A stretch of 64,000 bases of DNA from DASRHD01 sp035485575 (GTDB lineage: Bacteria; Verrucomicrobiota; Verrucomicrobiia; Opitutales; Opitutaceae), in contig DATHNW010000003.1 in NCBI GenBank assembly GCA_035485575.1, positions 1 to 64,000 on the forward strand, given 5' to 3'. How positions within the stretch are numbered: the first letter of the stretch is position 1; every line of letters starts with the position of its first letter. Below, piece by piece: positions 19,001 through 25,414 of the stretch. The notes under the pieces are model-generated. The model worked only from the letters and a program-made list of their open reading frames with translations, ran no database searches and had not been told where the DNA came from. Position numbers and translations under genes: made by a program.

Positions 19001-19250
19001 CGGCATTTACACTGTCGCCATCGACCTGGTCTCCAGCGACCAAGTCGTCAGCAAACCTTTCACCGTCACGATCACAGCTCCCCCATCCTCATCCGGCTCC
19101 GGCTCGGGCTCGTCGGACAATTTTAAAGCCAACCACTCCGACGGCGGCGCGCCCTCCGAATGGTTCTACGTCGCCTTGGCCCTTCTTGCCACACTCGGAA
19201 GGTTTCGACAGCGACGCAATATTCGCATGCCCCGCCGCAACACGTATTAG
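16095..19250 (+). CDS. Repeat-rich secreted pectate lyase-like protein with sorting tail
   Basis: 1051 residues from ATG 16095, chosen because it opens a signal peptide (KQLLCAAFALSLAAGSLRAA). Residues about 40-590 are four tandem modules of about 138 residues, each with SGDxLAFTN, TYGNISASY and GVLTLTSSG cores. Residues about 600-860 are a PL1-type pectate lyase beta-helix: NVVIRGLNLTNPG, TIFITHCTFFDTANHAIEI, HVTLHHNYW and RMPLATFGYVHLYSNYF. The family motif vWiDH is IFITH here and RxPxxR is RMPLAT, so the first Arg is kept but the last is lost. An Ig-like domain, a Ser/Gly linker and a tail (GGAPSEWFYVALALLA then RQRR) follow. It may act on pectin outside the cell or only bind it. It lies within the tRNA-Leu island. 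Confidence 0.85.
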   Translation: MLAVNHQRHGLSGLLKARALPKQLLCAAFALSLAAGSLRAAVPRISTSSGSASFVAGDNVPSTPVTADPGVTVNNPSPFAIQSGAISITSNFHSGEDVLAFTNDGSTMGNIAGSYVSGAGALTLTSAGNSASNAQWQAAFRAVTYTDTAVTPNNATRTIGFNFTITVPFTTGTATRTVTVTDTEQTPIVTTTGGTTLNYVGSAATIDSGVTVSDGDNNTQTSGTVSITGGFVSGDILAFTNDGSTMGNIAGSYSSGTGVLTLTSSGAIATNAQWAAAFRAVTFSSTNSSSGNRTISFVVNDGTKTSPAATDTVSITGPIVTADSGSAAFVAGDNVTSTPVAVDGGITLLDGNSSIILSATVSITGNFQSGEDVLAFTNTSGTTYGNISASYTAGTGVLVLTSSGNTATLPQWQAALEAITYTDTAITPSTSTRTISFQVTDGNSNTNNTATRTVTVADTDQTPIATTTTGATNYVAGSSAAAIDSGVTVTDRDNTTFASATVSISIGFAGGDTLAFTNTSATTYGNISASYNSGTGVLTLTSSGATATLTQWTNALQAVTFSTGSSASPGSVTISFAVSDGIKTSAASTKKVNLASVSASYAAPAPDGYAASATGGTGSAVTVLTAADFRTQATSATPAVITVAGVIDLGSTPVNVASNKTIQGADADSSLIGNLTLGSGVSNVVIRGLNLTNPGTTIVGGAYTDGGDAFTLSGANTIFITHCTFFDTANHAIEIINGSDNITISWCEFYYTTNQTVHRYSLLIGQAGSESAVLHVTLHHNYWSTRVDQRMPLATFGYVHLYSNYFATSGNTSATVSSDQSQLLSELNVYDTVASPLTVQNVNTALPIGRSLALNNTYTATTGTAAYTGTDQVFTPTYSYEALPTSDVAAVISADAGNIAGAGYADPPAGSATITGPSSAVTGATAFTLTAVVPASFIPSTYQWRLNNLPISGATGSTYAVSSAQSTDAGIYTVAIDLVSSDQVVSKPFTVTITAPPSSSGSGSGSSDNFKANHSDGGAPSEWFYVALALLATLGRFRQRRNIRMPRRNTY
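16240..17870 (+). repeat. Four tandem coding repeats of about 410-420 bp
   Basis: The DNA encoding the LAFTN block recurs near 16390, 16806, 17216 and 17636. Copies three and four are nearly identical at the base level over roughly 100 bases (from CTTCACCAATACGAGCG on), whereas copies one and two share GACGGCTCGAC variants. This suggests recent internal duplication. Confidence 0.75.
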
Positions 19251-19264
19251 GCACTTTAGGGAGC

Positions 19265-19629
19265 GTGCGTTGGTGCTCCTTTGTCTTCCTACTCGGTCGC
19301 GGCCTCGGTTAACGCTTCTGTTAAATCGGCTCACAATAGTTTGTGAGTGCAAAGTCGAGATAGACGAGCAGCGAGGTGGATTGCCCTTCAATCGGCAAAA
19401 GGACGCCTCGGCCTGGTGCAGTTGGTCGGTCGGTGAGGCGAGTGATAGCGGTACGGATGCCTCCCTCGCCTTGGTGCTGCTGGACTTCGAGAATCTGGCG
19501 CTCAGCCTCGGCACGAGACGAAAAATTTTTGCGGAGGCGCTTGCCATCCAACCAACCGGAAACGCGGAAAACGATCTCCCCGGAGCGATTCGTGAATTGT
19601 GAGATGACGAACGAAGTTTTTTGATTCAT
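19265..19629 (-). pseudogene. Decayed phage-type integrase, N-terminal part
   Basis: The ATG at 19629 opens MNQKTSFVISQFTNRSGEI and GWLDGKRLRKNFSSRAEAE, the N-terminal arm-binding style of tyrosine recombinases seen in this group. The reading frame then breaks: the expected helix is found in another frame as TDQLHQAEASFCRL, after which the first frame resumes with EGQSTSLLVYLDFALTNY and stops at 19321. A further possible fragment (LTEALTEAATE) lies downstream in a third frame. Two compensating one-base indels plus truncation mark it as dead; the catalytic domain is absent. Its start is only 73 bases from the 3' end of tRNA-Leu, the usual place for an integrase in a tRNA-borne island. The family call is by pattern. 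Confidence 0.6.
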
Positions 19630-19633
19630 GCCC

Positions 19634-19658
19634 GATTTGCCACGTCAACTGGCAAATC
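19634..19658. repeat. 9-bp inverted repeat upstream of the integrase remnant
   Basis: Arms GATTTGCCA and TGGCAAATC are separated by 7 bases, between the integrase start and tRNA-Leu. It could be an integrase arm site, an operator or a hairpin; nothing decides between these. Confidence 0.5.
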
Positions 19659-19701
19659 TGTTGTTGGGCGAATCTAAGCCACTATTTTATAATGACTTAA
19701 C

Positions 19702-19788
19702 TGGTGCCCAGAGTGGGGGTCGAACCCACAAGGTATCGCTACCGGTAGATTTTGAGTCTACTGCGTCTGCCAATTCCGCCATCCGGGC
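19702..19788 (-). tRNA. tRNA-Leu(CAA)
   Basis: 87 bases with encoded CCA and a long variable arm typical of class II tRNAs. The acceptor arms GCCCGGA and TCTGGGC pair with one G-T wobble. The anticodon stem GTAGA/TCTAC holds the loop CTCAAAA, giving CAA. Its 3' end is repeated at 13767. Confidence 0.95.
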
Positions 19789-19991
19789 ATGCGGGAAGCC
19801 GCAAGCTAGACCGGGCGCCCGGTTTGTAAATCTTTTTTGCGGAAGCAGCCACGCGCCCGTCTTCCAGAGTTTTTTTGGCGGATTTTGAACGTCTTCACCG
19901 CGCCTGCGTCTTTCTCCCTGTGCAAAGGAGGCGACCAGGTTGGTTTCCTGAGTTGTCCTACGTAGTTTGTAGTTTTGTATAAGTCGGCAAG

Positions 19992-20027
19992 GGCGCTGAG
20001 TTCGCTAGCTCAGCGCCTTTGTTGTTT
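19992..20027 (+). terminator. Orphan intrinsic terminator
   Basis: Perfect 9-bp stem GGCGCTGAG / CTCAGCGCC with an 8-base loop, then TTTGTTGTTT. It reads on the plus strand, but no plus-strand gene precedes it after 19250; tRNA-Leu is on the other strand. It suggests a short unannotated transcript in 19790-19990. Confidence 0.7.
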
Positions 20028-20092
20028 CTAGATGAAACGACAAAGCACGCTTGCACCCCGCCCCGCGCGCTTTTCACTGGTCATTTTCCGCC

Positions 20093-20854
20093 ATGCCCGA
20101 CTTCCGCGCCTTTTGCCAGCCCACCACCCGCGATCCCGCCGAGCTCACGCTTTCGTTCGAGGAATCGCACCACCTCGTGATCGTCAACCGGGCCGAGGTG
20201 GGCGCCACCGTGGTGGCCTTCGATGGCCGCGGCCTGGAGTGGATTTGTGAGCTGACCTTGGCCGACCGGCGCGCCGCGCACCTGAAAGTGCGGTTTTCGC
20301 AAAAAGCGAAGCCCCTCCCCTACGCCATGACCCTCGGCCAGGCGCTGCCCAAGGGCGGATTCATGGATTCCATCGTGCGCAAGGCAACGGAGCTCGGCGC
20401 CATCCGCATCGTCCCGCTGGAGAGCGAACGCACGCAGGTGAAGCTCGATGATGCGCGCTCCGGCAAGAAAAACGAGAAGTGGCAGACCGCCGCGCTGGAG
20501 GCCGCCAAGCAATGCGGCAACCCCTGGCTGCCGGAAATCCTGCCTGTGCAAAATGCCACCACCTTCATGGAGTCGGCCCGCGGCTACGATTTGAAGCTCA
20601 TCGCCAGTCTCGAACCCGGCGCGAAATCACTTCATGTCGTGCTGGCGGCTTTCCGCGCCGCACAGGGCCGCCCGCCGAAAAATGTCCTCTGGCTGATCGG
20701 CCCGGAAGGCGATTTCACTCCCTCCGAGTTGAGTGCAAGCAAGTCGGCCGGCTTCGAGCCCATCACGCTCGGCCCGCTCGTGCTGCGCTGCGAGACCGCC
20801 GCGATCTACGCATTGAGCGTGCTGAGCCACGAGCTGCAGGGCAGTGGAGCATGA
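20093..20854 (+). CDS. rsmE: 16S rRNA (uracil1498-N3)-methyltransferase RsmE
   Basis: 253 residues from ATG 20093 (MPDFRAF); the open frame extends upstream without a good start. RsmE is a SPOUT methyltransferase that methylates N3 of U1498 in 16S rRNA in the small subunit. The N-terminal PUA-like domain contains HHLVIVNRAEVGATVVAFDG. The SPOUT domain shows ALPKGGFMDSIVRKATELGA, ERTQVKLDD, KQCGNPWLPEI and the knot motifs LIGPEGDFTPSEL and LGPLVLRCETAAIYAL. The length fits the family. The gene is monocistronic; the GxxExxY cassette begins 9 bases after its stop. Confidence 0.95.
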   Translation: MPDFRAFCQPTTRDPAELTLSFEESHHLVIVNRAEVGATVVAFDGRGLEWICELTLADRRAAHLKVRFSQKAKPLPYAMTLGQALPKGGFMDSIVRKATELGAIRIVPLESERTQVKLDDARSGKKNEKWQTAALEAAKQCGNPWLPEILPVQNATTFMESARGYDLKLIASLEPGAKSLHVVLAAFRAAQGRPPKNVLWLIGPEGDFTPSELSASKSAGFEPITLGPLVLRCETAAIYALSVLSHELQGSGA

Positions 20855-20862
20855 GCAGAAGA

Positions 20863-20889
20863 CTCACGCCAAGGCGCGAAGGCGCAAAG
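20863..20889 (+). repeat. Left terminal inverted repeat of the GxxExxY cassette
   Basis: 27 bases beginning CTCACGCCAAGGCGCGAAGG, matched in reverse complement at 21282-21308 with one mismatch. Confidence 0.85.
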
Positions 20890-20891
20890 TT

Positions 20892-21277
20892 TCAGACCTC
20901 AGGCAATCCGAGCACCACGCGGGATACACCCTCTTTGAAAAGTTCGGTGCCAAAATTAATAAGCAGGCCGAGGCGCTTGCCCGATAACCGCAAATAGGTT
21001 TTTAGCCGTTTTTTATGCACAGGATGGTCTGCTCCGTGGATTTGAGTTCAACGAGCACAAGATCATCGACGAGCAGGTCGGCACGAAATCCTTCATCAAA
21101 CGCGACGTCACCGAACACAAAACCGATCGGCTTCTGCCGCTCCACCTTGCATCCACGCTTTTCCAGCTCCTTTGCGAGCACAACTTCGTAAACCGATTCC
21201 AGTAAACCCGGCCCCAGTCCGACATGAATATGGTAGGCTGTATCAACCACTACCTTTGCCACGTCGTTTTTGTTCAT
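20892..21277 (-). pseudogene. GxxExxY protein, two frames joined at a slippery heptamer
   Basis: The first frame (21277-21002) gives 91 residues with the naming motif in GPGLLESVYEVVLAKELEK and the nuclease-like core FRADLLVDDLVLVELKS, then stops after ILCIKNG. The rest of the family's C-terminus lies in the -1 frame down to 20892: KTYLRLSGKRLGLLINFG and a final VSRVVLGLPEV. Joined, they give about 128 residues, the normal family length. The junction is exactly A_AAA_AAC (21014-21008) in the zero frame, with a stop two codons later. So it is either a one-base deletion in an A-run, a sequencing error, or a programmed -1 shift or transcript slippage. GxxExxY proteins resemble PD-(D/E)XK nucleases; their role is unknown. 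Confidence 0.75.
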
Positions 21278-21281
21278 TTAT

Positions 21282-21308
21282 CTTTGCGCCTTCGCGTCTT
21301 GGCGTGAG
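21282..21308 (-). repeat. Right terminal inverted repeat of the GxxExxY cassette
   Basis: 27 bases whose reverse complement begins CTCACGCCAAGACGCGAAGG; 26 of 27 match the left repeat. It starts 4 bases upstream of the GxxExxY start codon, so it may also carry the promoter or ribosome site. Confidence 0.85.
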
Positions 21309-21319
21309 CTTGTTTACAT

Positions 21320-22894
21320 CTACCAGACCAGCAGGCCGCCTGCAAAGGTCAGACCGGCGCCCACGCTGCAGAAAATGATTTTGTCGCCCGCATGGAAGAT
21401 GCCCTCCTCCGCGGCCCAGCCGAGCGCCATCGAGACCGAGGCCGCGCTGGTGTTGCCGTATTTGGCGATGGTGACGACGAATTTTTCGTAAGGGACGCCC
21501 ACGCGCTTGCCCACCGCGCGCAGGATGCGCTCGTTGGCTTGGTGCGGCACGATCCACGCGACGTCGTCGGGCGTGAGCTTGTGGCGCTTGAGCGTCGCTT
21601 CGATCTGGTCGGCAAAGCCGATGACGGCGTGCTTGAAGACCGATGCCCCGTTCATCTGCAGGTAAAAGTCGCAGCGATCATGGCCGCCGGGGGCGGGAAA
21701 TGGCCGCGTCGCGCCGCCGCCCGGACGCTGGATGGCGGTGAACTGGTCGGCATCGCCCGAGAGGGCCATGCGGCCGAGGCGGTGTCCGCCCGGCGCATCG
21801 GTGAGAATGGCCGCGCCCGCGCCGTCGCCAAAAAGAAAGGCGGTGTTGTGGTCCTTCGGGTTGGTGATGCGCGAAAGCAGCTCCGCAGTGACCACGATGA
21901 GATTTTTCGCCGTGCCGCTGCGGATGAACGCGCGGCCGACCTCGAGCGCGTAGAGCCAGCCGGCGCAGGCGGCATTGAGGTCGAAGGCCAGGGCACGGGG
22001 AATGCCGAGCTGCTGGGCCAGCGCACTCGCCATCGCGGGCACGGGCTGGTCGGGCAGCAACGTGGCCATGATGACGCCGTCGATCAAGCTCACGTCCATT
22101 TTCGCCTGAGCGAGCGCGTGCTGCACGGCGGTGACGGCAAAGCTCGTGGCGGTCTCGTCCGCGGCGGCATAGCGGCGTTCGCGGATGCCGGTGAGCTTGA
22201 TGATCTCCTCCTCGGTCTTGTCGGGAAATTCCTTGAGCAGCTCGCTATTTGGCATCACGGCCTTTGGCACGGCGTAACCGACACCCGCGATGCAAACGGT
22301 CTCGGCCGCCCGCGGTTCCCAGCCCGCAGTCTTGGACTGGACGTGGCCGTTGGCTGACGACGCCGGCGCAGAGGCCGGGTGTTTTTCCAGATAGCGCGCG
22401 ACATCGTCACCGGAGATGCGGCCGCCCGGGCCGGTGGCTTCGAGACCGGGCAGGGCCGCCGGATCGAGGCCGGCCTCCTGCACCAGCTTGAGCGCGCGGG
22501 GTGTCCATTGCGCTCCCGTCGCGGCCGGGCGCGGGATTTCAGGTTTTAAATTCCGGACTTCGGGCGAGCCCGCTGCCGAAGCGCGCGGTTCCCTGCCTTG
22601 GTGTTTCGGCACCGCGGCCTTCGCCTCGAGATGGCGCAAGCTGTTGTCGTTCGTCTCGATGCGCAGGAATGGCGCGCCGCTGGGCAGAATGTCGCCGGCC
22701 CGGCCTTTGACTTCGGTGACAACGCCGTCGCACGGCGCCTCGAACTCGAAGATGGACTTGTCGCTCTCGAGCTCGGCGATTTTCTCGCCCTTGGCGATGC
22801 GCGCGCCCGGCTGCACCTTGAGGTCGATGACGGTAAGCTCGTTGACGGTCGCGCCCATTGAGGGCATCGGAACGTCGATCAAAAACGTGTCCAT
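21320..22894 (-). CDS. Lipoyl domain / subunit-binding domain / KAS III fusion
   Basis: 524 residues. Residues 1-82 form a lipoyl domain like that of 2-oxoacid dehydrogenase E2, with modifiable Lys46 in ELESDKSIFEFEAP. After a Pro/Ala linker, residues 128-171 form an E3/E1-binding domain (TPRALKLVQEAGLDP, ATGPGGRISGDDVARYLE). Residues 198-524 are a complete beta-ketoacyl-ACP synthase III: Cys310 in NAACAGWLY, His451 in PHQANERI and Asn481 in YGNTSAAS, all catalytic residues kept. KAS III normally primes fatty acid synthesis with acyl-CoA. The fusion suggests the acyl group is delivered from a lipoyl arm docked on a dehydrogenase complex; this is inferred. No E1 or E3 gene is adjacent. It lies upstream on its strand from nothing coupled; kdsA ends 59 bases upstream. 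Confidence 0.88.
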   Translation of the reverse strand: MDTFLIDVPMPSMGATVNELTVIDLKVQPGARIAKGEKIAELESDKSIFEFEAPCDGVVTEVKGRAGDILPSGAPFLRIETNDNSLRHLEAKAAVPKHQGREPRASAAGSPEVRNLKPEIPRPAATGAQWTPRALKLVQEAGLDPAALPGLEATGPGGRISGDDVARYLEKHPASAPASSANGHVQSKTAGWEPRAAETVCIAGVGYAVPKAVMPNSELLKEFPDKTEEEIIKLTGIRERRYAAADETATSFAVTAVQHALAQAKMDVSLIDGVIMATLLPDQPVPAMASALAQQLGIPRALAFDLNAACAGWLYALEVGRAFIRSGTAKNLIVVTAELLSRITNPKDHNTAFLFGDGAGAAILTDAPGGHRLGRMALSGDADQFTAIQRPGGGATRPFPAPGGHDRCDFYLQMNGASVFKHAVIGFADQIEATLKRHKLTPDDVAWIVPHQANERILRAVGKRVGVPYEKFVVTIAKYGNTSAASVSMALGWAAEEGIFHAGDKIIFCSVGAGLTFAGGLLVW

Positions 22895-22953
22895 GGGTGG
22901 GTTTGTCTAGAGTGTTGGCGCGCAAAGCCGCGCGGTCAACGCTGCGCGCAAGT

Positions 22954-23748
22954 TCAGCCGCGGGCGGCTTTCCAGATGGCCAGGCAACTCGCGATAAGCG
23001 CAGGCATCCCGGCGAGCGGGATCTGGCTGGGGCCGTCGGAAATGGCTTTCTCGGGTCTGGGATGGGTTTCGATGAAGAGCCCGTCGGCGCCGGCCGCGAG
23101 CGCAGCACGGGCGAGCGGCGGCACGAACTCACGCTGGCCGCCGCTTTTGCCGCCGGCCGCGCCGGGGAGCTGCACGCTGTGAGTGGCGTCGAAGACGGTG
23201 GGAAAACCGTTTTTCTTCATGAGCGCAAACGAGCGCATGTCCACGACGAGGTTCTGATAGCCAAAGGTCGTGCCGCGCTCGGTCTGCCAGATTTCCTTCG
23301 CCCCGCCCTGCTGCAGTTTGCCGACGACGAACGGCATCTCCTGCGGGGAGAGGAACTGGCCTTTTTTCACGTTGACCGTGCGGCCGCTGGCGGCGGCGGC
23401 GAGGAGCAGGTCGGTCTGGCGGCAGAGGAAGGCGGGGATTTGCAGCACGTCGCAAACCGATGCGATGGCCGGCACCTGCGATGTCTCGTGCACGTCGGTG
23501 AGCACGGGGAAGCCGTAGTCGCGCTTCACGAGCGCGAGGAGCTTGAGGCCGGCGGCGAGGCCGGTGCCGCGTTCGCCGGAGAGCGAGGTGCGGTTGGCCT
23601 TGTCGAAGGAGCCCTTGAAAACGATGCGCAGCTCGCGGTGTGCGCGACCGATTTCAACCAGCTTCTCCGCGACGGCGCGGCAGACGCGCTCGTTTTCGAG
23701 CGAGCACGGGCCGGCGATGAGCAGGAGCTTCCCGGGTTTGAAGATCAT
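22954..23748 (-). CDS. kdsA: 3-deoxy-8-phosphooctulonate synthase KdsA
   Basis: 264 residues from ATG 23748. KdsA condenses phosphoenolpyruvate with arabinose 5-phosphate to Kdo-8-phosphate for lipopolysaccharide. Motifs: LLLIAGPCSLEN at the N-terminus, VFKGSFDKANRTS, GFPVLTDVHE, LQIPAFLCRQTDLL, VNVKKGQFLSP, FGYQNLVVDMRS, VFDATHSVQLPG and a final GLFIETHPRPEKAISDGP. Its ATG overlaps the pyrG TGA as ATGA, so translation is coupled. The pairing makes sense because CTP from PyrG is used to activate Kdo. The longer open frame reaching 24060 is rejected because it would overlap pyrG by 300 bases. Confidence 0.97.
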   Translation of the reverse strand: MIFKPGKLLLIAGPCSLENERVCRAVAEKLVEIGRAHRELRIVFKGSFDKANRTSLSGERGTGLAAGLKLLALVKRDYGFPVLTDVHETSQVPAIASVCDVLQIPAFLCRQTDLLLAAAASGRTVNVKKGQFLSPQEMPFVVGKLQQGGAKEIWQTERGTTFGYQNLVVDMRSFALMKKNGFPTVFDATHSVQLPGAAGGKSGGQREFVPPLARAALAAGADGLFIETHPRPEKAISDGPSQIPLAGMPALIASCLAIWKAARG

Positions 23749-25364
23749 TTTTTCGCCGGCTTTTTCCGGCTGCGCTTTTGTTTGACGGCGGCGGCGATGA
23801 AGGCGGCGAACAGCGGATGCGGCGCGCTGGGTTTCGACTGGAACTCTGGATGGAACTGCACGCCGAGGAACCACGGATGATTTTTCAGCTCGATAATCTC
23901 CACGAGATTGCGCCGTGGGTTGATGCCGCTCACGACCATGCCGGCGCGCTGGAGCTGGCCGACGTAGCTGTTGTTGACCTCGTAGCGGTGGCGGTGGCGC
24001 TCGCGGACGCTGGCCTTGCCGTAGGCCTTGTGAGCGTGCGTGCCGGGTGTGAGCGCGCACTCGTAGCTGCCGAGGCGCATGGTCGCACCCTTGTCGATAA
24101 TCTTTTTCTGCTCCTCCATCATATTGATGACGGGATGCGGGGTCTTGAGGTCGAACTCGGTGCTGTTCGCGCCGGGCAGCTTGAGCACATCGCGCGCGAA
24201 CTCGATGACCGCGATCTGCAGGCCGAGGCAGAGGCCATAATAGGGGATTTTCTTTTCGCGGGCGTAGCGCGCGGCGGCGATCTTGCCCTCGGTGCCACGG
24301 TCGCCGAAGCCGCCGGGCACGAGGATACCATCGAGACCGCGGAGCTGCGCGAGGCCGTTTTTCTTTTCCAGGTCCTCGGCGTCGATGCGCACGATGCTCA
24401 CGCGGCAGTTGTTGGCGATGCCGCCATGCGTGAGCGATTCGTAGACGGATTTGTAGGCGTCCTGCAGTTCGATGTATTTGCCGACGACGCCAATGCGCAC
24501 CTCGTGGGCGGGATTGAGGATGCGGCGGACGATCTCGTCCCAGATGTTTTTCGATGGCGACGGCAGCTTGAGGCCGAAGAGCTCCAGCACCAGCTCGTCC
24601 ATGCCCTCGCTTTGCAGCGCGAGCGGCAGCTCATAGATGGAATGCGCGACGTCACGGCATTCGATCACGGCCTTCACCGGCACGTTGCAGAACATTGAAA
24701 TCTTGTCGCGCATGCCGGACTCCAGAGGATGGTCGCAGCGGCACACGACAACGTGCGGCTGGATGCCGATCTCGCGGAGCTTGGCCACGGACTGCTGGGT
24801 GGGCTTGGTCTTGAGCTCGCCCGCGGCGCTGAGGAACGGCACGAGCGTCATGTGGATGAAAATCACCTCGCGCGGCCCGGCCTCGAGCGCGAACTGCCGC
24901 ATGGCCTCGAGGAACGGTAGGCCCTCGATGTCGCCGGTTGTGCCGCCGATCTCGGTGATGAGCACGTCCACGTCCTTCGCACCGGCATAAATGCGCTCCT
25001 TGATTTCATTGGTAACGTGCGGAATGACCTGCACGGTTTTGCCGAGATAATCGCCGCGCCGCTCCTTCTGGATGACGCTCTCGTAAACCTGGCCGGAGGT
25101 GAGATTGTTGAGGCGCGAGAGCTTTCCACTCGTGAACCGCTCATAGTGGCCGAGGTCCAGGTCGGTCTCCGCGCCATCCTCCAGCACGTAAACCTCGCCG
25201 TGCTGAAACGGGCTCATCGTGCCCGGATCGACGTTCAGGTAAGGGTCGAATTTCTGGATGCGCACTGTCAGCCCGCGCAATTCGAGCAGCGCCCCCAGCG
25301 CCGCGGCCGTCAGGCCCTTGCCCAGCGAGGAGACCACACCACCCGTGACAAAAACGTACTTCAT
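23745..25364 (-). CDS. pyrG: CTP synthase PyrG
   Basis: 539 residues from ATG 25364 (MKYVFVTGGVVSSLGKGL), the universal start of this enzyme; upstream open frame is ignored. It aminates UTP to CTP with glutamine. The synthetase domain shows KFDPYLNVDPGTMSPFQHGE, EIGGTTGDIEGLPFLEA and CRCDHPLES. The glutaminase domain shows LVPGGFGDRGTEGKI, the nucleophile Cys in YYGLCLGLQ and the His/Glu pair in QFHPEFQS. It is cytosolic and essential in most bacteria. kdsA follows with a 4-base overlap, and a small membrane protein precedes it by 50 bases. Confidence 0.98.
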   Translation of the reverse strand: MKYVFVTGGVVSSLGKGLTAAALGALLELRGLTVRIQKFDPYLNVDPGTMSPFQHGEVYVLEDGAETDLDLGHYERFTSGKLSRLNNLTSGQVYESVIQKERRGDYLGKTVQVIPHVTNEIKERIYAGAKDVDVLITEIGGTTGDIEGLPFLEAMRQFALEAGPREVIFIHMTLVPFLSAAGELKTKPTQQSVAKLREIGIQPHVVVCRCDHPLESGMRDKISMFCNVPVKAVIECRDVAHSIYELPLALQSEGMDELVLELFGLKLPSPSKNIWDEIVRRILNPAHEVRIGVVGKYIELQDAYKSVYESLTHGGIANNCRVSIVRIDAEDLEKKNGLAQLRGLDGILVPGGFGDRGTEGKIAAARYAREKKIPYYGLCLGLQIAVIEFARDVLKLPGANSTEFDLKTPHPVINMMEEQKKIIDKGATMRLGSYECALTPGTHAHKAYGKASVRERHRHRYEVNNSYVGQLQRAGMVVSGINPRRNLVEIIELKNHPWFLGVQFHPEFQSKPSAPHPLFAAFIAAAVKQKRSRKKPAKK

Positions 25365-25414
25365 CGCAAAGCCATAACGGCAGCGCCAAAAGGCTGACAA
25401 GTCAAACGTGGGCC

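Larger units (their letters stand above)
20863..21308. mobile_element. GxxExxY cassette with terminal inverted repeats
   Basis: A 446-bp unit bounded by 27-bp inverted repeats at 20863-20889 and 21282-21308, differing at one base. Each repeat reads CTCACGCCAAG.CGCGAAGG then CGCAAAG from its outer end. The only content is the GxxExxY reading frame on the minus strand. It sits tightly between rsmE and the lipoyl-KAS III gene. Similar CGCAAAG-type repeats often accompany GxxExxY genes in my recollection; mobility of the unit is inferred, and no target duplication was identified. Confidence 0.6.

Noticed and set aside
23749..24060. Extension of kdsA upstream to give 368 residues
   Set aside because: It would overlap pyrG by over 300 bases; the ATG at 23748 gives the normal kdsA start and an ATGA coupling.
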